NCBI GenBank assembly: GCA_028875725.1
Contig: JAPPCR010000023.1
Location: 341,620-405,619, forward strand
DNA from: Acidobacteriota bacterium
Lineage (GTDB): Bacteria > Acidobacteriota > Thermoanaerobaculia > Multivoradales > Multivoraceae
Direction: 5' to 3'
DNA: 64,000 nucleotides
In this document: positions 49,978-59,168 of the stretch, one piece after another
How the letters are laid out: every line of letters begins with the position of its first letter
How positions within the stretch are numbered: position 1 is the first letter of the stretch
Made by a program: the position numbers and the translations under genes
Notes under the pieces: model-generated
Told to the model about the DNA's origin: nothing
Seen by the model: only the letters and a program-made list of their open reading frames with translations
Databases searched by the model: none

Positions 49978-51825
49978 TCAATACGGCGGAAACGCGTCCG
50001 CCGCCCGGGCGCAACAGGCCTCGCGACGCTCGTAGCGCTCCAGGTTCCGAGCCAGCCGCCGCTCTTCGCCGGTGCGACCCTGACGGAGTGCTTCCTGGAC
50101 GAGGGTGCGCTGGATGCTGACCGCTTCCTCGAAGCGGCCAACTTCAGCCAGCGCCATGGCTGCGGTCTCGGCGCTCGGCGCCGAGTTGTCCGCTTCGAGG
50201 AGAGCTCCGGCGATGGCCATGGCCATCTGACCGTCGCGAAGCGATGGGTCCGGGGCGCCGGCGAGGAGCCGGGCGAGCGAGTGAGCGGCCGGCCCGTCGG
50301 CCGAGTCGACCGCCAGCCGCGCTTCGAGCACGGCCCTGGCGTCCGCGAAGCGCCCCAGTCCCATCAGCACCGTCGCCTCGCGCAGCCAGGCGAGCCCCTG
50401 CGTCGGGTCGAGGTCGCGCACCCGCGTGTAGTGCGACAGGGCTTCCTCCAACCGGCCGGTGCGCACCAGGGCCTCGGCGAGGCCGAAATGAACCTGCGGT
50501 GTCCGGTCGCCCTCGGGTAGCAGGCGCAAGGCCTCGCGCAGTTCCGTGGCGGCCGAGTCGAAGTCGCCAGTCTGCGCGAGCACGGCGCCGAGCCCGAGTC
50601 GAGCATCGCCGTTCGCAGCGTCACTCTCGAGCACCTGGCGGTATGTAGCCTCCGCCTCGTCGAGCCGACTCATTCGAGTCTGGACGTTGCCCAGCGTCAG
50701 CAGCGCCTCCACCTGCCCCGGCTCGAGTTCGACCGCCCGGCCGAGGTGCTCCAGCGCGCGATCGTTTCGCCCCAGTTCACTAAGGAGAACGCCGAGGTCC
50801 GAGTGGGCCTGGGCGTTCCCGGGTTCCAGACGGATCGCAACGCCGAAGTGCTCCACGGCCGCTTCGGGACTGCCACGACGGACCAGCAGCGTCCCGAGGC
50901 TCTCGTGCGCGCGCACATTCGTCGCGTCGGCCGCCACCGCCTGCCGGTAGGCGGATTCCGCTTCGGCCAGCCGACCCTCCCGGGCGGCGGCATGGCCTCG
51001 GGCAAGATGGGGCAAGGCGCCGATGGCGAGCGTCGTCAACTCGTGCATCAGCGGATCGGCCATGGCGACACGGCTCGGCCCGCTCCGCGCCAGCGCTTCT
51101 TCGGCGCGGTCGAACTCGCCCAGTTCGCGGTAGGCCTGACCGAGGTTGTAGTGGACGACGGAAGCACGCGGCTGCAGCGTCAGCGCGCGCTGGAACTGCT
51201 CGATGGCCTGGCGGTACTCGCCACGCTCCTCGGAGACCCGGCCCATCCCATAGGCCACGGCGGCCGAATCGTCGACGGCAGCAGCCCGAACGTAGAGCAG
51301 CTCCGCCTCCCCGACCCGCCCCTGCTCGAGTTCCAGGTCGGCGAGCCGGATCAGGGCCGGCCCGTCGTCGCGACGCAGTTCGAGAGCGTGCCGGAAAGCC
51401 GTGGCCGCGGCTTCGACGTCCCCGCTTCCAGCTGCGAGGACCCCCAAGTAGTAGGCCCATTCGAAGGAATCGGGAGCCAGCGCGTGCGCCTTCTCGTAGC
51501 AGGCCAGTGCTGCCTCCAGCAGGCGGTGGGCCTGGTAGAGACGACCCAACTCGCCCAACGCTCGTGCCTGCTCGGCGGTGGTCGCCGTGTCGCTGGTGAG
51601 CACGGTGTCGAGAGCGGCGCGCCTGGCTTCGAGTTCTCGGGCGAGCGGCGGCTCCAGGTCCGTCAGGGCCGGGTGCGGGATCGCGGTCTCGGCTGACGGC
51701 CCCGGCGCCTCATCGGGGCCGGGAGTGCAGGCGACATGGGTGGCCAGGAGCAGGAGAACCGCAGTCGCGCACCCGACGTACTGCTTCGAGGACTGGAGCG
51801 CTCCTGTATGGTGATCTCCATCCAC
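49978..51825 (-). CDS. TPR-repeat lipoprotein
   Basis: Protein of 615 aa with a signal sequence ending in THVAC (lipobox). About twelve tetratricopeptide units fill residues 85-590, e.g. VVHYNLGQAYRELGEFDRAE and ALLTLGNVQTRMSRLDEAEA. The C-terminus is basic with two adjacent Cys. TPRs scaffold protein contacts in the periplasm. It starts with GTG at 51825, only 3 bp from the divergent cytochrome start, and converges on the CRTAC gene (14-nt gap). Confidence 0.87.
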   Translation of the reverse strand: MDGDHHTGALQSSKQYVGCATAVLLLLATHVACTPGPDEAPGPSAETAIPHPALTDLEPPLARELEARRAALDTVLTSDTATTAEQARALGELGRLYQAHRLLEAALACYEKAHALAPDSFEWAYYLGVLAAGSGDVEAAATAFRHALELRRDDGPALIRLADLELEQGRVGEAELLYVRAAAVDDSAAVAYGMGRVSEERGEYRQAIEQFQRALTLQPRASVVHYNLGQAYRELGEFDRAEEALARSGPSRVAMADPLMHELTTLAIGALPHLARGHAAAREGRLAEAESAYRQAVAADATNVRAHESLGTLLVRRGSPEAAVEHFGVAIRLEPGNAQAHSDLGVLLSELGRNDRALEHLGRAVELEPGQVEALLTLGNVQTRMSRLDEAEATYRQVLESDAANGDARLGLGAVLAQTGDFDSAATELREALRLLPEGDRTPQVHFGLAEALVRTGRLEEALSHYTRVRDLDPTQGLAWLREATVLMGLGRFADARAVLEARLAVDSADGPAAHSLARLLAGAPDPSLRDGQMAMAIAGALLEADNSAPSAETAAMALAEVGRFEEAVSIQRTLVQEALRQGRTGEERRLARNLERYERREACCARAADAFPPY

Positions 51826-51828
51826 CGA

Positions 51829-54786
51829 ATGCAGGTTATCCGCTCCATCGGCTCGGTCTGGTGCGTAGCAACGCTAACTGCGTTCGGTGTCACCGCGCCG
51901 CGCGGAACGGCCCAGGCCCAGACGGCGTATTCGGCGACATCGCCGGTCGTCCCCGGCTACGAGCAACTGCGGCTCGCCGGCGCCGCGGACGAGGCCGCGC
52001 TGGGCGAGATCCTGCTCGGCGAACTGAACTGCCTTTCGTGCCACACGCCGACCGCCGCTGTTGCCGAGCGCATCCCGACCAGAGCGGCGCCCGACCTCGA
52101 CCGGATTGCCGAGCGCGCCACCGGCCGCTGGCTTTCGGACTATCTGCTGGCGCCTCACGAACAGAAGCCCGGCTCGGCGATGCCGGACGTTCTCCACTCG
52201 CTCGAGCCGGACGACCGCGAAGATGTCGTGCGCACGCTGATCGGCTACCTCGCTCACCGCGGGTCGAAGTCGGTCGACTCCGGGGGACCCGAGCCGCGGC
52301 GCGGTCCGGCAGACAGCCCGGTCGCCGCCGACATCCTCGGCGACTTCCCCGTCCACCGTTTCCAGGCCACGGTCGAACGGGGACGGAGGCTCTTTCACTC
52401 CGTCGGCTGCGTCGCCTGCCACGCGCCGGAAGGCGCGGAAAGGGAACCGGCGATCCCCTCCGTGCCGTTGCCGGACCTGAACGCGAAGACCTCCGTCGCG
52501 GCGCTGGCCGGGTTCCTGCTCGATCCACGCGCCGCGCGGCCGGGCGGCCGCATGCCGCCGTTCCACCTGGCCCTGGAAGAGGCCGAGGACATCGCGGTCT
52601 ACCTGCTGCGCGGGCAGACGCCGTTTGTGGCGGAACGCCGCCGGGGTTTCGAGTTCGAGTACTACCTGGATCCGGAACAGGACGAGGACGCGCCGGGCTT
52701 CTTCCTCCGCCCGGCGCCGGACCTCGACGCGCTGCGCCCGGCCGGTGCTGGCCGCATCGCCACCCTGTCGCTCGATCTGCCGGCCTCGACGAACAGTGGC
52801 AACCACGCTGTCCGCTTCAGCGGCCTGTTGCGACTCTCTGCCGCCGGGAACTACACCTTCACCCTGGCGTCGGACCGGCGATCGGGCTCCTCGCTACGGG
52901 TCGGCGACGACGTCCTCGCCGCAAAGCCCCCCTTCAGCCGCCGCGAAACGGAGGTCACGATGGAACTGGAGGCGGGCGACCATCCCGTGGAGGTGACGTA
53001 CTTCATTCGCGGCAGCACCAACCGACCCTTCGTCGACGTCCGGCTCGCCGGTGCGACGCTTCCGGAGCCGACGCCGCTCCACGAACTGACCAGCCACGAG
53101 AGCGTCCGCCTGCGGCCGGCCGACGGCCCCGCCGCGCCCCGGCGACGCTACGAAGAGGACGGCAGCATTCTCTTTGCACGCTACGGCTGCTCTTCGTGCC
53201 ACACCTCGCCGGGCGTCGATCCCGAGCGGGGCCGGTCCTACGCGGTGTCCCGCGCCAGGGCTCCGGCACTCGACGCCCTGGATCCGGAACAGACGCTCGC
53301 CGAACCCGCAATGCACGGCGGCGAAACGTCGCCGCGGTACCGGCTGGCGAGCCACCAGAAGCAGGCCATCCGGGCCGCGCTCGCGGCGCTTGCGGACCCG
53401 CCGCCCGAGCGTCGGCCCGAAGACGAGATCACCCTCACGATGGCGAGCTTCAACTGCTTCGCGTGCCACCAGCGCCGCATCGGCGAGGTGGAGGTCGGCG
53501 GTCCGGACCCGGTCCGGGCCGGGCATTTCCGGGTGGTCGACAACCAGGACCTGGGAGACGAGGGGCGGCTACCGCCTCCTCTTCACGGGGTCGGCGGCAA
53601 GCTCAAGCCGGAAGCGTTGCGCTCCATCCTCCTGGGAGACCGCCTGCACGTCCGGCGCGACTTCATGGAGGTCAGGATGCCGGGCTTCCCGACCGGCGCC
53701 TCCGAGCGCCTCGCGGACGCACTGGAAGCTGTCGACGCCCAGCCCGGCGATCTGGATGAGCCGCCCCTCTCCGCCGCAGGCACGGAAGACGGCCTCGAAC
53801 TGATCGGCACGGGCGGCATGAGCTGCGTGACCTGCCATGACATCCACGTGCATCCGGCGCCTGGAATCTCCACGATCGACCTTGCGACCGCCTACGACCG
53901 CCTGCGCCCCGGCTGGGCGTTCCGTTTCCTGCGGAACCCGGCCGCGGTCCGCCCGGGAACCCGCATGCCCGCCTACTGGCCGGAAGGCGAGGCGAACTTC
54001 CCGCACCTCGGCGGCGGCACGACCAAGGGCCAGATCGACGCGCTCTGGGGCTTCCTGTCGCTCGGCGCCTCGATGCCGACGCCCGAGGGCATGGACATCG
54101 GTTCCGAACTCGTGCTGGTTCCGGACCAGCGCCCGCTCGTCTTCCGTACCCACATGATCGATGTCGGCCCGCGGGCGATCGCGATCGGCTTCCCGGAGAA
54201 CGTCCACGCCGCCTTCGACGCGAACACCGTCCGTCTCGCGAAGATCTGGCGCGGAGCCTTCTTCGACGCGAAGGGCACCTGGCAGGGCAGAGCCGGGCAG
54301 TTCTTCGGCCCCTACGGCACGGATCTTCTCAATCTCCCGACCGGGCCTGCCTTCGCCGTTCTAGACGACATCGACAGTCCCTGGCCGGCAACGGGCCGCT
54401 ACGACCGGAACGTCGGCGGCCGTTTCCTCGGTTACCGGCTGGACGATCTGGGACGCCCCGCACTCCGCTATCGCCTGGGCGACGTGCTGATCGAGGAGAC
54501 ACCGACACCGCTGCCTGGAGCCGGCGGCGCGAATCTGGTTCGCCGCTTCCGGCTCGACGCCGGCCCGGCTCCCCGCCCGCTCTTCCTGCTGCTGGCCGAG
54601 GGCGAGGAGATCCTGCCCGGCCCGGAGCGGACCTGGTCCGTGGACGGCACGCTCGACGTCTCCCTCGCCTCCGGCGAGGACCTCACGCCGATCGTCCGCG
54701 ACTCCCAGGGCGTCCGGCAACTCCTGCAGCGGATCGAGCTCGAACCGAACGGCAGCCTCGACCTGGAAGTGACCCTGTCCTGGTGA
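51829..54786 (+). CDS. Secreted pentaheme cytochrome c with PA14-like domain
   Basis: Protein of 985 aa with a signal peptide (about 1-30). Five CxxCH haem sites are at Cys68 (CLSCH), 194 (CVACH), 454 (CSSCH), 543 (CFACH) and 666 (CVTCH). Between the second and third lies a PA14-like carbohydrate-binding region (about 270-420; YTFTLASDRRSGSSLRVGD). The last 270 residues contain no haem. It probably shuttles electrons from an extracytoplasmic oxidation. The next gene, a propeller dehydrogenase-like protein, overlaps it as TGATG. An ATG at 51808 is an alternative start. Confidence 0.88.
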   Translation: MQVIRSIGSVWCVATLTAFGVTAPRGTAQAQTAYSATSPVVPGYEQLRLAGAADEAALGEILLGELNCLSCHTPTAAVAERIPTRAAPDLDRIAERATGRWLSDYLLAPHEQKPGSAMPDVLHSLEPDDREDVVRTLIGYLAHRGSKSVDSGGPEPRRGPADSPVAADILGDFPVHRFQATVERGRRLFHSVGCVACHAPEGAEREPAIPSVPLPDLNAKTSVAALAGFLLDPRAARPGGRMPPFHLALEEAEDIAVYLLRGQTPFVAERRRGFEFEYYLDPEQDEDAPGFFLRPAPDLDALRPAGAGRIATLSLDLPASTNSGNHAVRFSGLLRLSAAGNYTFTLASDRRSGSSLRVGDDVLAAKPPFSRRETEVTMELEAGDHPVEVTYFIRGSTNRPFVDVRLAGATLPEPTPLHELTSHESVRLRPADGPAAPRRRYEEDGSILFARYGCSSCHTSPGVDPERGRSYAVSRARAPALDALDPEQTLAEPAMHGGETSPRYRLASHQKQAIRAALAALADPPPERRPEDEITLTMASFNCFACHQRRIGEVEVGGPDPVRAGHFRVVDNQDLGDEGRLPPPLHGVGGKLKPEALRSILLGDRLHVRRDFMEVRMPGFPTGASERLADALEAVDAQPGDLDEPPLSAAGTEDGLELIGTGGMSCVTCHDIHVHPAPGISTIDLATAYDRLRPGWAFRFLRNPAAVRPGTRMPAYWPEGEANFPHLGGGTTKGQIDALWGFLSLGASMPTPEGMDIGSELVLVPDQRPLVFRTHMIDVGPRAIAIGFPENVHAAFDANTVRLAKIWRGAFFDAKGTWQGRAGQFFGPYGTDLLNLPTGPAFAVLDDIDSPWPATGRYDRNVGGRFLGYRLDDLGRPALRYRLGDVLIEETPTPLPGAGGANLVRRFRLDAGPAPRPLFLLLAEGEEILPGPERTWSVDGTLDVSLASGEDLTPIVRDSQGVRQLLQRIELEPNGSLDLEVTLSW

Positions 54787-56375
54787 TGTTCCGTCCTTGC
54801 CAACGAACGAAGGCCGGCCAGGCCGGCGCGACCGCGCTGCGCGCGGTGCTGCTCGCCGTGCTGCTTCCGCTGCCGGCCGTCACCCAGGAACCGCTAGACG
54901 AGGAAGACCGGCGAGACATCGAAAAGGCGCTGCTCGCCAGCCAGCGGGAGGTGCTGGGCTCGCAGACCGCCGCCGAGGAACGGTACTACCGCGTGCTCAC
55001 GATGCCGCTTCCGGAAGGCATGTCGATGGAGGTCGGCGGCCTGCTCCAGCTCGCGGACGGCCGCATCCTGGCGGCGACCCGCCGGGGCGAGATCTTCATC
55101 GTCGAGAACGCCTTCAGTGATCCGCCGGCACCCGTCTTCAAGCAGTACGCCTTCGGGCTCGGCCAGCCGCTCGGCCTGCTCGAACTCGACGGCTGGATCT
55201 ACACCTCCCAGCGGGGCGAACTGACCCGGCTCAGGGACACTGACGGCGACGACCGGGCCGACGTGTTCGAGACCATCTCGGACGCCTGGGAAACGAGCGG
55301 CGACTACCACGAGTACGTGTTCGGTCCGCGGCTGACGCCGGACGGCAGGCTCTGGATGACGCTCAACATCCCCTTCGGCGCCGAGCCCTACGGTCCGGTC
55401 GACTGGCGCGGCTGGGCGGTGCGGGTCGATCCCGCGACCGGCGCGACCGAGTTCGTGGCCGCCGGCCTCCGCTCGCCTGCCGGTGTCGAGGTCAGCCCCT
55501 GGGGCGAGGTCTTCTACACCGACAACCAGGGCGAGTGGAACAACGCCTCGAAATTGTCGCTGATCGAGGTCGGCGACTTCCACGGCCACCCGCACGGCAT
55601 GGCCTCGACCCTGCTGCCCGAGTCGATGGTCGAGCCGCCTCCCGACGGCCAGCCTGAAGGCGGGACCTTCATGAAGGACCTGCACGAGTCGATCCCCAAC
55701 TTCCGCATGCCCTCCGTCTGGTTCCCCTACGTGAAGCTGGGCCAGTCGCCGTCCGGCCTCAGGTGGGACACCACCGGCGGCAGGTTCGGACCGTTCACCG
55801 GCCAGATCTTCGTTGGCGACCAGCACCACGCGATGGTCATGCGGATCTTCCTGGAGAAGGTCGGCGGCCACTGGCAGGGCGCGGCCTTCAACTTCCGGCG
55901 CGGCCTGGACAGCGGCGTCATCCGCCTCGCTTTCGCGCACGACGGGTCACTCTTCGCCGGCCTGTCCGAGCGCGGCTGGGGCAGCATCGGTCCCAGGTCG
56001 CACGGTCTCCAGCGCATCGTCTGGACCGGCGCCGTGCCATTCGAGGTCCACGAGATGCGGGCCCGTGCCGACGGCTTCGAACTCACGTTCACCGAGGCCG
56101 TCGATCCGGAGACAGCCGGCGATCCCGCGTCCTACCGGATGGAGAGCTACACGTATCGGCTCAGCGAGAACTACGGCGGCCCCGAGGAAGACAAGGTGGA
56201 AGTCGTCGTTCGTTCCGCCGAAGTGGCCGGTGACGGCAGGAGCGTCCGTCTGACCGTCGAGCCGCTCCGCGCCGGCTACGTCCACGAACTGCACCTCGAC
56301 GGAGTCCGCAGCGACGACGGCGAACCGCTGCTTCACCCGGAGGCCTACTACACGCTCGTCAACATCCCTGAATAG
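54786..56375 (+). CDS. Exported beta-propeller dehydrogenase-like protein (sorbosone/glucose dehydrogenase fold)
   Basis: Protein of 529 aa with a signal peptide (about 1-33). Propeller blades are recognisable from LLQLADGRILAATRRGEIFI, GYVHELHLDG-type ends and the family stretch AGLRSPAGVEVSPWGEVFYT, then LIEVGDFHGHPHG and IFVGDQHHAMVMRIFLEKVG. Relatives are PQQ-dependent or of unknown cofactor. Translational overlap with the pentaheme cytochrome argues that the two form one redox unit. ATG at 54786 is chosen; GTG at 54783 is one codon earlier. Confidence 0.82.
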   Translation: MFRPCQRTKAGQAGATALRAVLLAVLLPLPAVTQEPLDEEDRRDIEKALLASQREVLGSQTAAEERYYRVLTMPLPEGMSMEVGGLLQLADGRILAATRRGEIFIVENAFSDPPAPVFKQYAFGLGQPLGLLELDGWIYTSQRGELTRLRDTDGDDRADVFETISDAWETSGDYHEYVFGPRLTPDGRLWMTLNIPFGAEPYGPVDWRGWAVRVDPATGATEFVAAGLRSPAGVEVSPWGEVFYTDNQGEWNNASKLSLIEVGDFHGHPHGMASTLLPESMVEPPPDGQPEGGTFMKDLHESIPNFRMPSVWFPYVKLGQSPSGLRWDTTGGRFGPFTGQIFVGDQHHAMVMRIFLEKVGGHWQGAAFNFRRGLDSGVIRLAFAHDGSLFAGLSERGWGSIGPRSHGLQRIVWTGAVPFEVHEMRARADGFELTFTEAVDPETAGDPASYRMESYTYRLSENYGGPEEDKVEVVVRSAEVAGDGRSVRLTVEPLRAGYVHELHLDGVRSDDGEPLLHPEAYYTLVNIPE

Positions 56376-56388
56376 AGGAGATCCCGTC

Positions 56389-58083
56389 ATGCGGCACCCC
56401 CGACTCCGCCTCGCTCCGTTCACTCTCCTGCTCGCGCTGGCGATCGCCTGCGTCCCGGCGGCGCCACCCGCCGAAGAGACCGCGTCCGGCACCCACGACG
56501 ACCTGCTGCAGCTCTTCGAGGAGTTCCGCGTCTTCCAGGAACCGGCGATCGTGGACGGCGTGCCCGACTACACCGCCGAGGCGATGGAGGCCCAGCGGCA
56601 GGGCCTGGAGGACTACAAGCGCCGACTCCGGGCAATCGACATCTCGGAGTGGACCGTCTCCGAGCAGATCGACCATCACCTGGTCCGCGCCGAGATGAAC
56701 GGCCTCGACTTCCACCACCGGGTGACGCGGCCCTGGTCGCGGGACCCGGCCTTCTACCTGATGTCCCAGGGCGGCGCCGGGCCGGCGATGTCGGGTTTCC
56801 GGTCGCTGTTCCGATTCGAACCGCCCTTCGACGAAACGGAGCTTGCCGAGTACAGGACGACCCTCCAGGCGGTGCCGAAGGTCTACGAGCAGGCAAAGTC
56901 CAACCTGACCGAGGCAGTGCCCGATCTCGGCGGGATCGCGATCTGGGCCGCTCCGCGGGAGGCGCGCATCTACGACGAGATCGCGGAACAGCTCGCCGAG
57001 CACCACCCGGAACTCGTCCCGGACGCCGAGGCTGCCCGCGACGCGGTCCTGGCCTTCGGCGGCTGGGTCGAGGAGAACAAGCCGTCGTGGAGCGGCGTCG
57101 CCGGCATCGGCAAGGAGAACTACGACTGGTGGCTGCGCAACGTTCACCTCTCGCCCTACGGCTGGGAGGAGAGCCGGATGATCGTCGAGCAGGAGTACAA
57201 CCGGCTCGTCACCTTCCTGGCGCTCGAGGAACACCGCAACCGCGACCTGCCGCCGTTCGAGATCGCCGACACGCCGCAGAAGTACGCCGACAGCCTGCAC
57301 CAGGCGCTCCGTTATGTCGTCGACTTCCTGCGCGACGGCGAGGTCATGAGCGTTCCGGACTGGGTCGACCCGCACGACTACAGCGACCCGAACGAGCCGC
57401 CGGAGCCGTTGCCCTCAGACACGAGCATCGACCACAAGGCGCGGGAGCGCGAGATCCTGCCCGGCGAGACCCACGAGTACATCGGCCACATGCTCGACGA
57501 CCAGCGGCGCCAGCGCGACGACCGGCCGATCCGCGGCGCCGACCGCCGCTTCAACATGGAGTGGATGCGGATGGAGGGCTGGGCGGTCGCCCTCGAGGAA
57601 CTCATGATGCAGGCCGGCGTCCTCGACGAACGGCCGCGCCGCGGCCGCGAGGTCGAGTACCTGATGAACATCTCCCACATGAGCCTGGCCCTGCCCGACC
57701 TCGCCATGCACGCGAACCTGATCACCTTCGACGAATCGCGGGCACTCTGCGCCGCGCTGATGTCCAAGGGCTGGTCCCGGGAGGACGAGCGCATGGTCTG
57801 GTACGAGATGGAGTCCAACCTGCGCTTTCCCGGCTTCCACACCGGCGTCGTCGTCGGCAAGGCCCACTTCATGAAGCTCTTCCGCGAACGCGCCATGCAA
57901 CTGGGCGACCAGTTCGTGCTCCGCGACTTCATCGACGAGTTCCTGGCCGGCGGCATCATCCCGATTTCCCTGATCCGCTGGGAGATGACCGGCTACGACG
58001 ACGAGATCCGTTTCCTGACCGGCGAGGACGACGTGCCGAACCGGGTGTTCGATCCGGCGCTGCAACTCGCGGACCGCCAGTAG
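56389..58083 (+). CDS. DUF885-family lipoprotein
   Basis: Protein of 564 aa with a signal ending in AIAC (lipobox). It is mostly helical and matches the DUF885 family, which is related to zinc metallopeptidases. The metal motif, HExxPGHH in most members, is here H362-E-Y-I-G-H367, followed by MLDDQRRQ. The later conserved WMRMEGWAVALEELMMQAGV and AMQLGDQFVLRDFIDEFLAG are kept. GAGGAG lies upstream of the ATG. It sits 13 nt after the propeller gene. Confidence 0.82.
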   Translation: MRHPRLRLAPFTLLLALAIACVPAAPPAEETASGTHDDLLQLFEEFRVFQEPAIVDGVPDYTAEAMEAQRQGLEDYKRRLRAIDISEWTVSEQIDHHLVRAEMNGLDFHHRVTRPWSRDPAFYLMSQGGAGPAMSGFRSLFRFEPPFDETELAEYRTTLQAVPKVYEQAKSNLTEAVPDLGGIAIWAAPREARIYDEIAEQLAEHHPELVPDAEAARDAVLAFGGWVEENKPSWSGVAGIGKENYDWWLRNVHLSPYGWEESRMIVEQEYNRLVTFLALEEHRNRDLPPFEIADTPQKYADSLHQALRYVVDFLRDGEVMSVPDWVDPHDYSDPNEPPEPLPSDTSIDHKAREREILPGETHEYIGHMLDDQRRQRDDRPIRGADRRFNMEWMRMEGWAVALEELMMQAGVLDERPRRGREVEYLMNISHMSLALPDLAMHANLITFDESRALCAALMSKGWSREDERMVWYEMESNLRFPGFHTGVVVGKAHFMKLFRERAMQLGDQFVLRDFIDEFLAGGIIPISLIRWEMTGYDDEIRFLTGEDDVPNRVFDPALQLADRQ

Positions 58084-58099
58084 GTAGGCTGCCCGCCCG

Positions 58100-59146
58100 A
58101 TGCAGTACCGCACTCTCGGACGCACCGGCCTGAAGGTCTCGCCGCTCGGCCTCGGCACGAGCAACTTCGGCGACGTGACGCCGGAGGACGAGGCGCGGCG
58201 GATCATCGAGCGGGCGCTCGACGCCGGCGTGAACCTGGTCGACCTCGGCCACATCTACGGCGACGGTCTCGCCGAGCGGATCGTCGGCAGCGTGCTCAGG
58301 GAGACCGGCCGGCGACACGAGGTCCTGATCTCGACGAAGATCTACCCGGGCGAGTTCGATGACGAAACGGGGCTGGCGCGCGTTGAGCACGTTCCCGGAC
58401 AGAGTCCGAACGAGCAGGGGCTGTCGCGCGCCGGCATCCTGAACGCCTGCGACGCCGCGCTACGCCGGCTGCAGACCGACCACATCGACCTGTACCAGAC
58501 CCACCGGCCCGACTTCGGCATCCCGATCGACGAGACGTTGCGCGCGTTCGACGACCTCGTGCGGGCCGGCAAGGTCCGCTACATCGGCTGCTCGACCTAC
58601 CCCGCCTGGGGCGTGATGGAAGCGCTCATGGTGAGCGAACTGAAGGGCTACGTTCGCTTCTCCTCGGAGCAGGCGCCCTACAACCTGCTCGACCGGCGGA
58701 TCGAGAACGAGCTGATCCCGCTGTGTCGGAAGCACGGCCTCGGCATCCTCGCCTGGGCGCCGCTCGGAATGGGCGTGCTGGCCGGCCGGTACTCGGATGC
58801 CACGGAGTACCCGGAAGGCTCACGCGCCGAGCTGCTCGGAAAGTACTACGCCCGCCGGGTCACCGAGCGCGCCGTGAAGGTCGGCATCGAGTTCGCCAGA
58901 CTCGCGGCGGAGGCCGGCATCACGCCGGCCCAGCTTGCGATCCTCTGGTGCAAGGACCAGTCGGGGATCACCGCTCCGTTGATCGGCCCCAGGAAGCTCG
59001 AACACGTCGACGAGCTCGTCGCGGTCCAGGAGATGACGCTCGACCCCGATATCGCCGCCGCCTGCGACGCGCTGGTCCCGCCCGGCAGCGCCGTGTCGGA
59101 CTTCCACAACACGTCGGGCTGGATGAAGACGCGCCTCACCTGGTAA
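58100..59146 (+). CDS. Aldo/keto reductase (second paralogue)
   Basis: Protein of 348 aa, clearly a paralogue of the gene at 36555: both start with MxYRTLGRTGxKV and share PYNLLDRRIENELIP and ACDALVPPGS-VSDFHNT-GWMK. The tetrad is Asp/Tyr in NLVDLGHIYGDG, Lys in LISTKIYPG and His in LYQTHRPD. It starts 16 nt after the DUF885 gene, so it probably belongs to the cytochrome-propeller transcript. It converges on a sulfatase gene. Confidence 0.88.
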   Translation: MQYRTLGRTGLKVSPLGLGTSNFGDVTPEDEARRIIERALDAGVNLVDLGHIYGDGLAERIVGSVLRETGRRHEVLISTKIYPGEFDDETGLARVEHVPGQSPNEQGLSRAGILNACDAALRRLQTDHIDLYQTHRPDFGIPIDETLRAFDDLVRAGKVRYIGCSTYPAWGVMEALMVSELKGYVRFSSEQAPYNLLDRRIENELIPLCRKHGLGILAWAPLGMGVLAGRYSDATEYPEGSRAELLGKYYARRVTERAVKVGIEFARLAAEAGITPAQLAILWCKDQSGITAPLIGPRKLEHVDELVAVQEMTLDPDIAAACDALVPPGSAVSDFHNTSGWMKTRLTW

Positions 59147-59168
59147 CCGGCCCGCGCACCCTCGCCTG

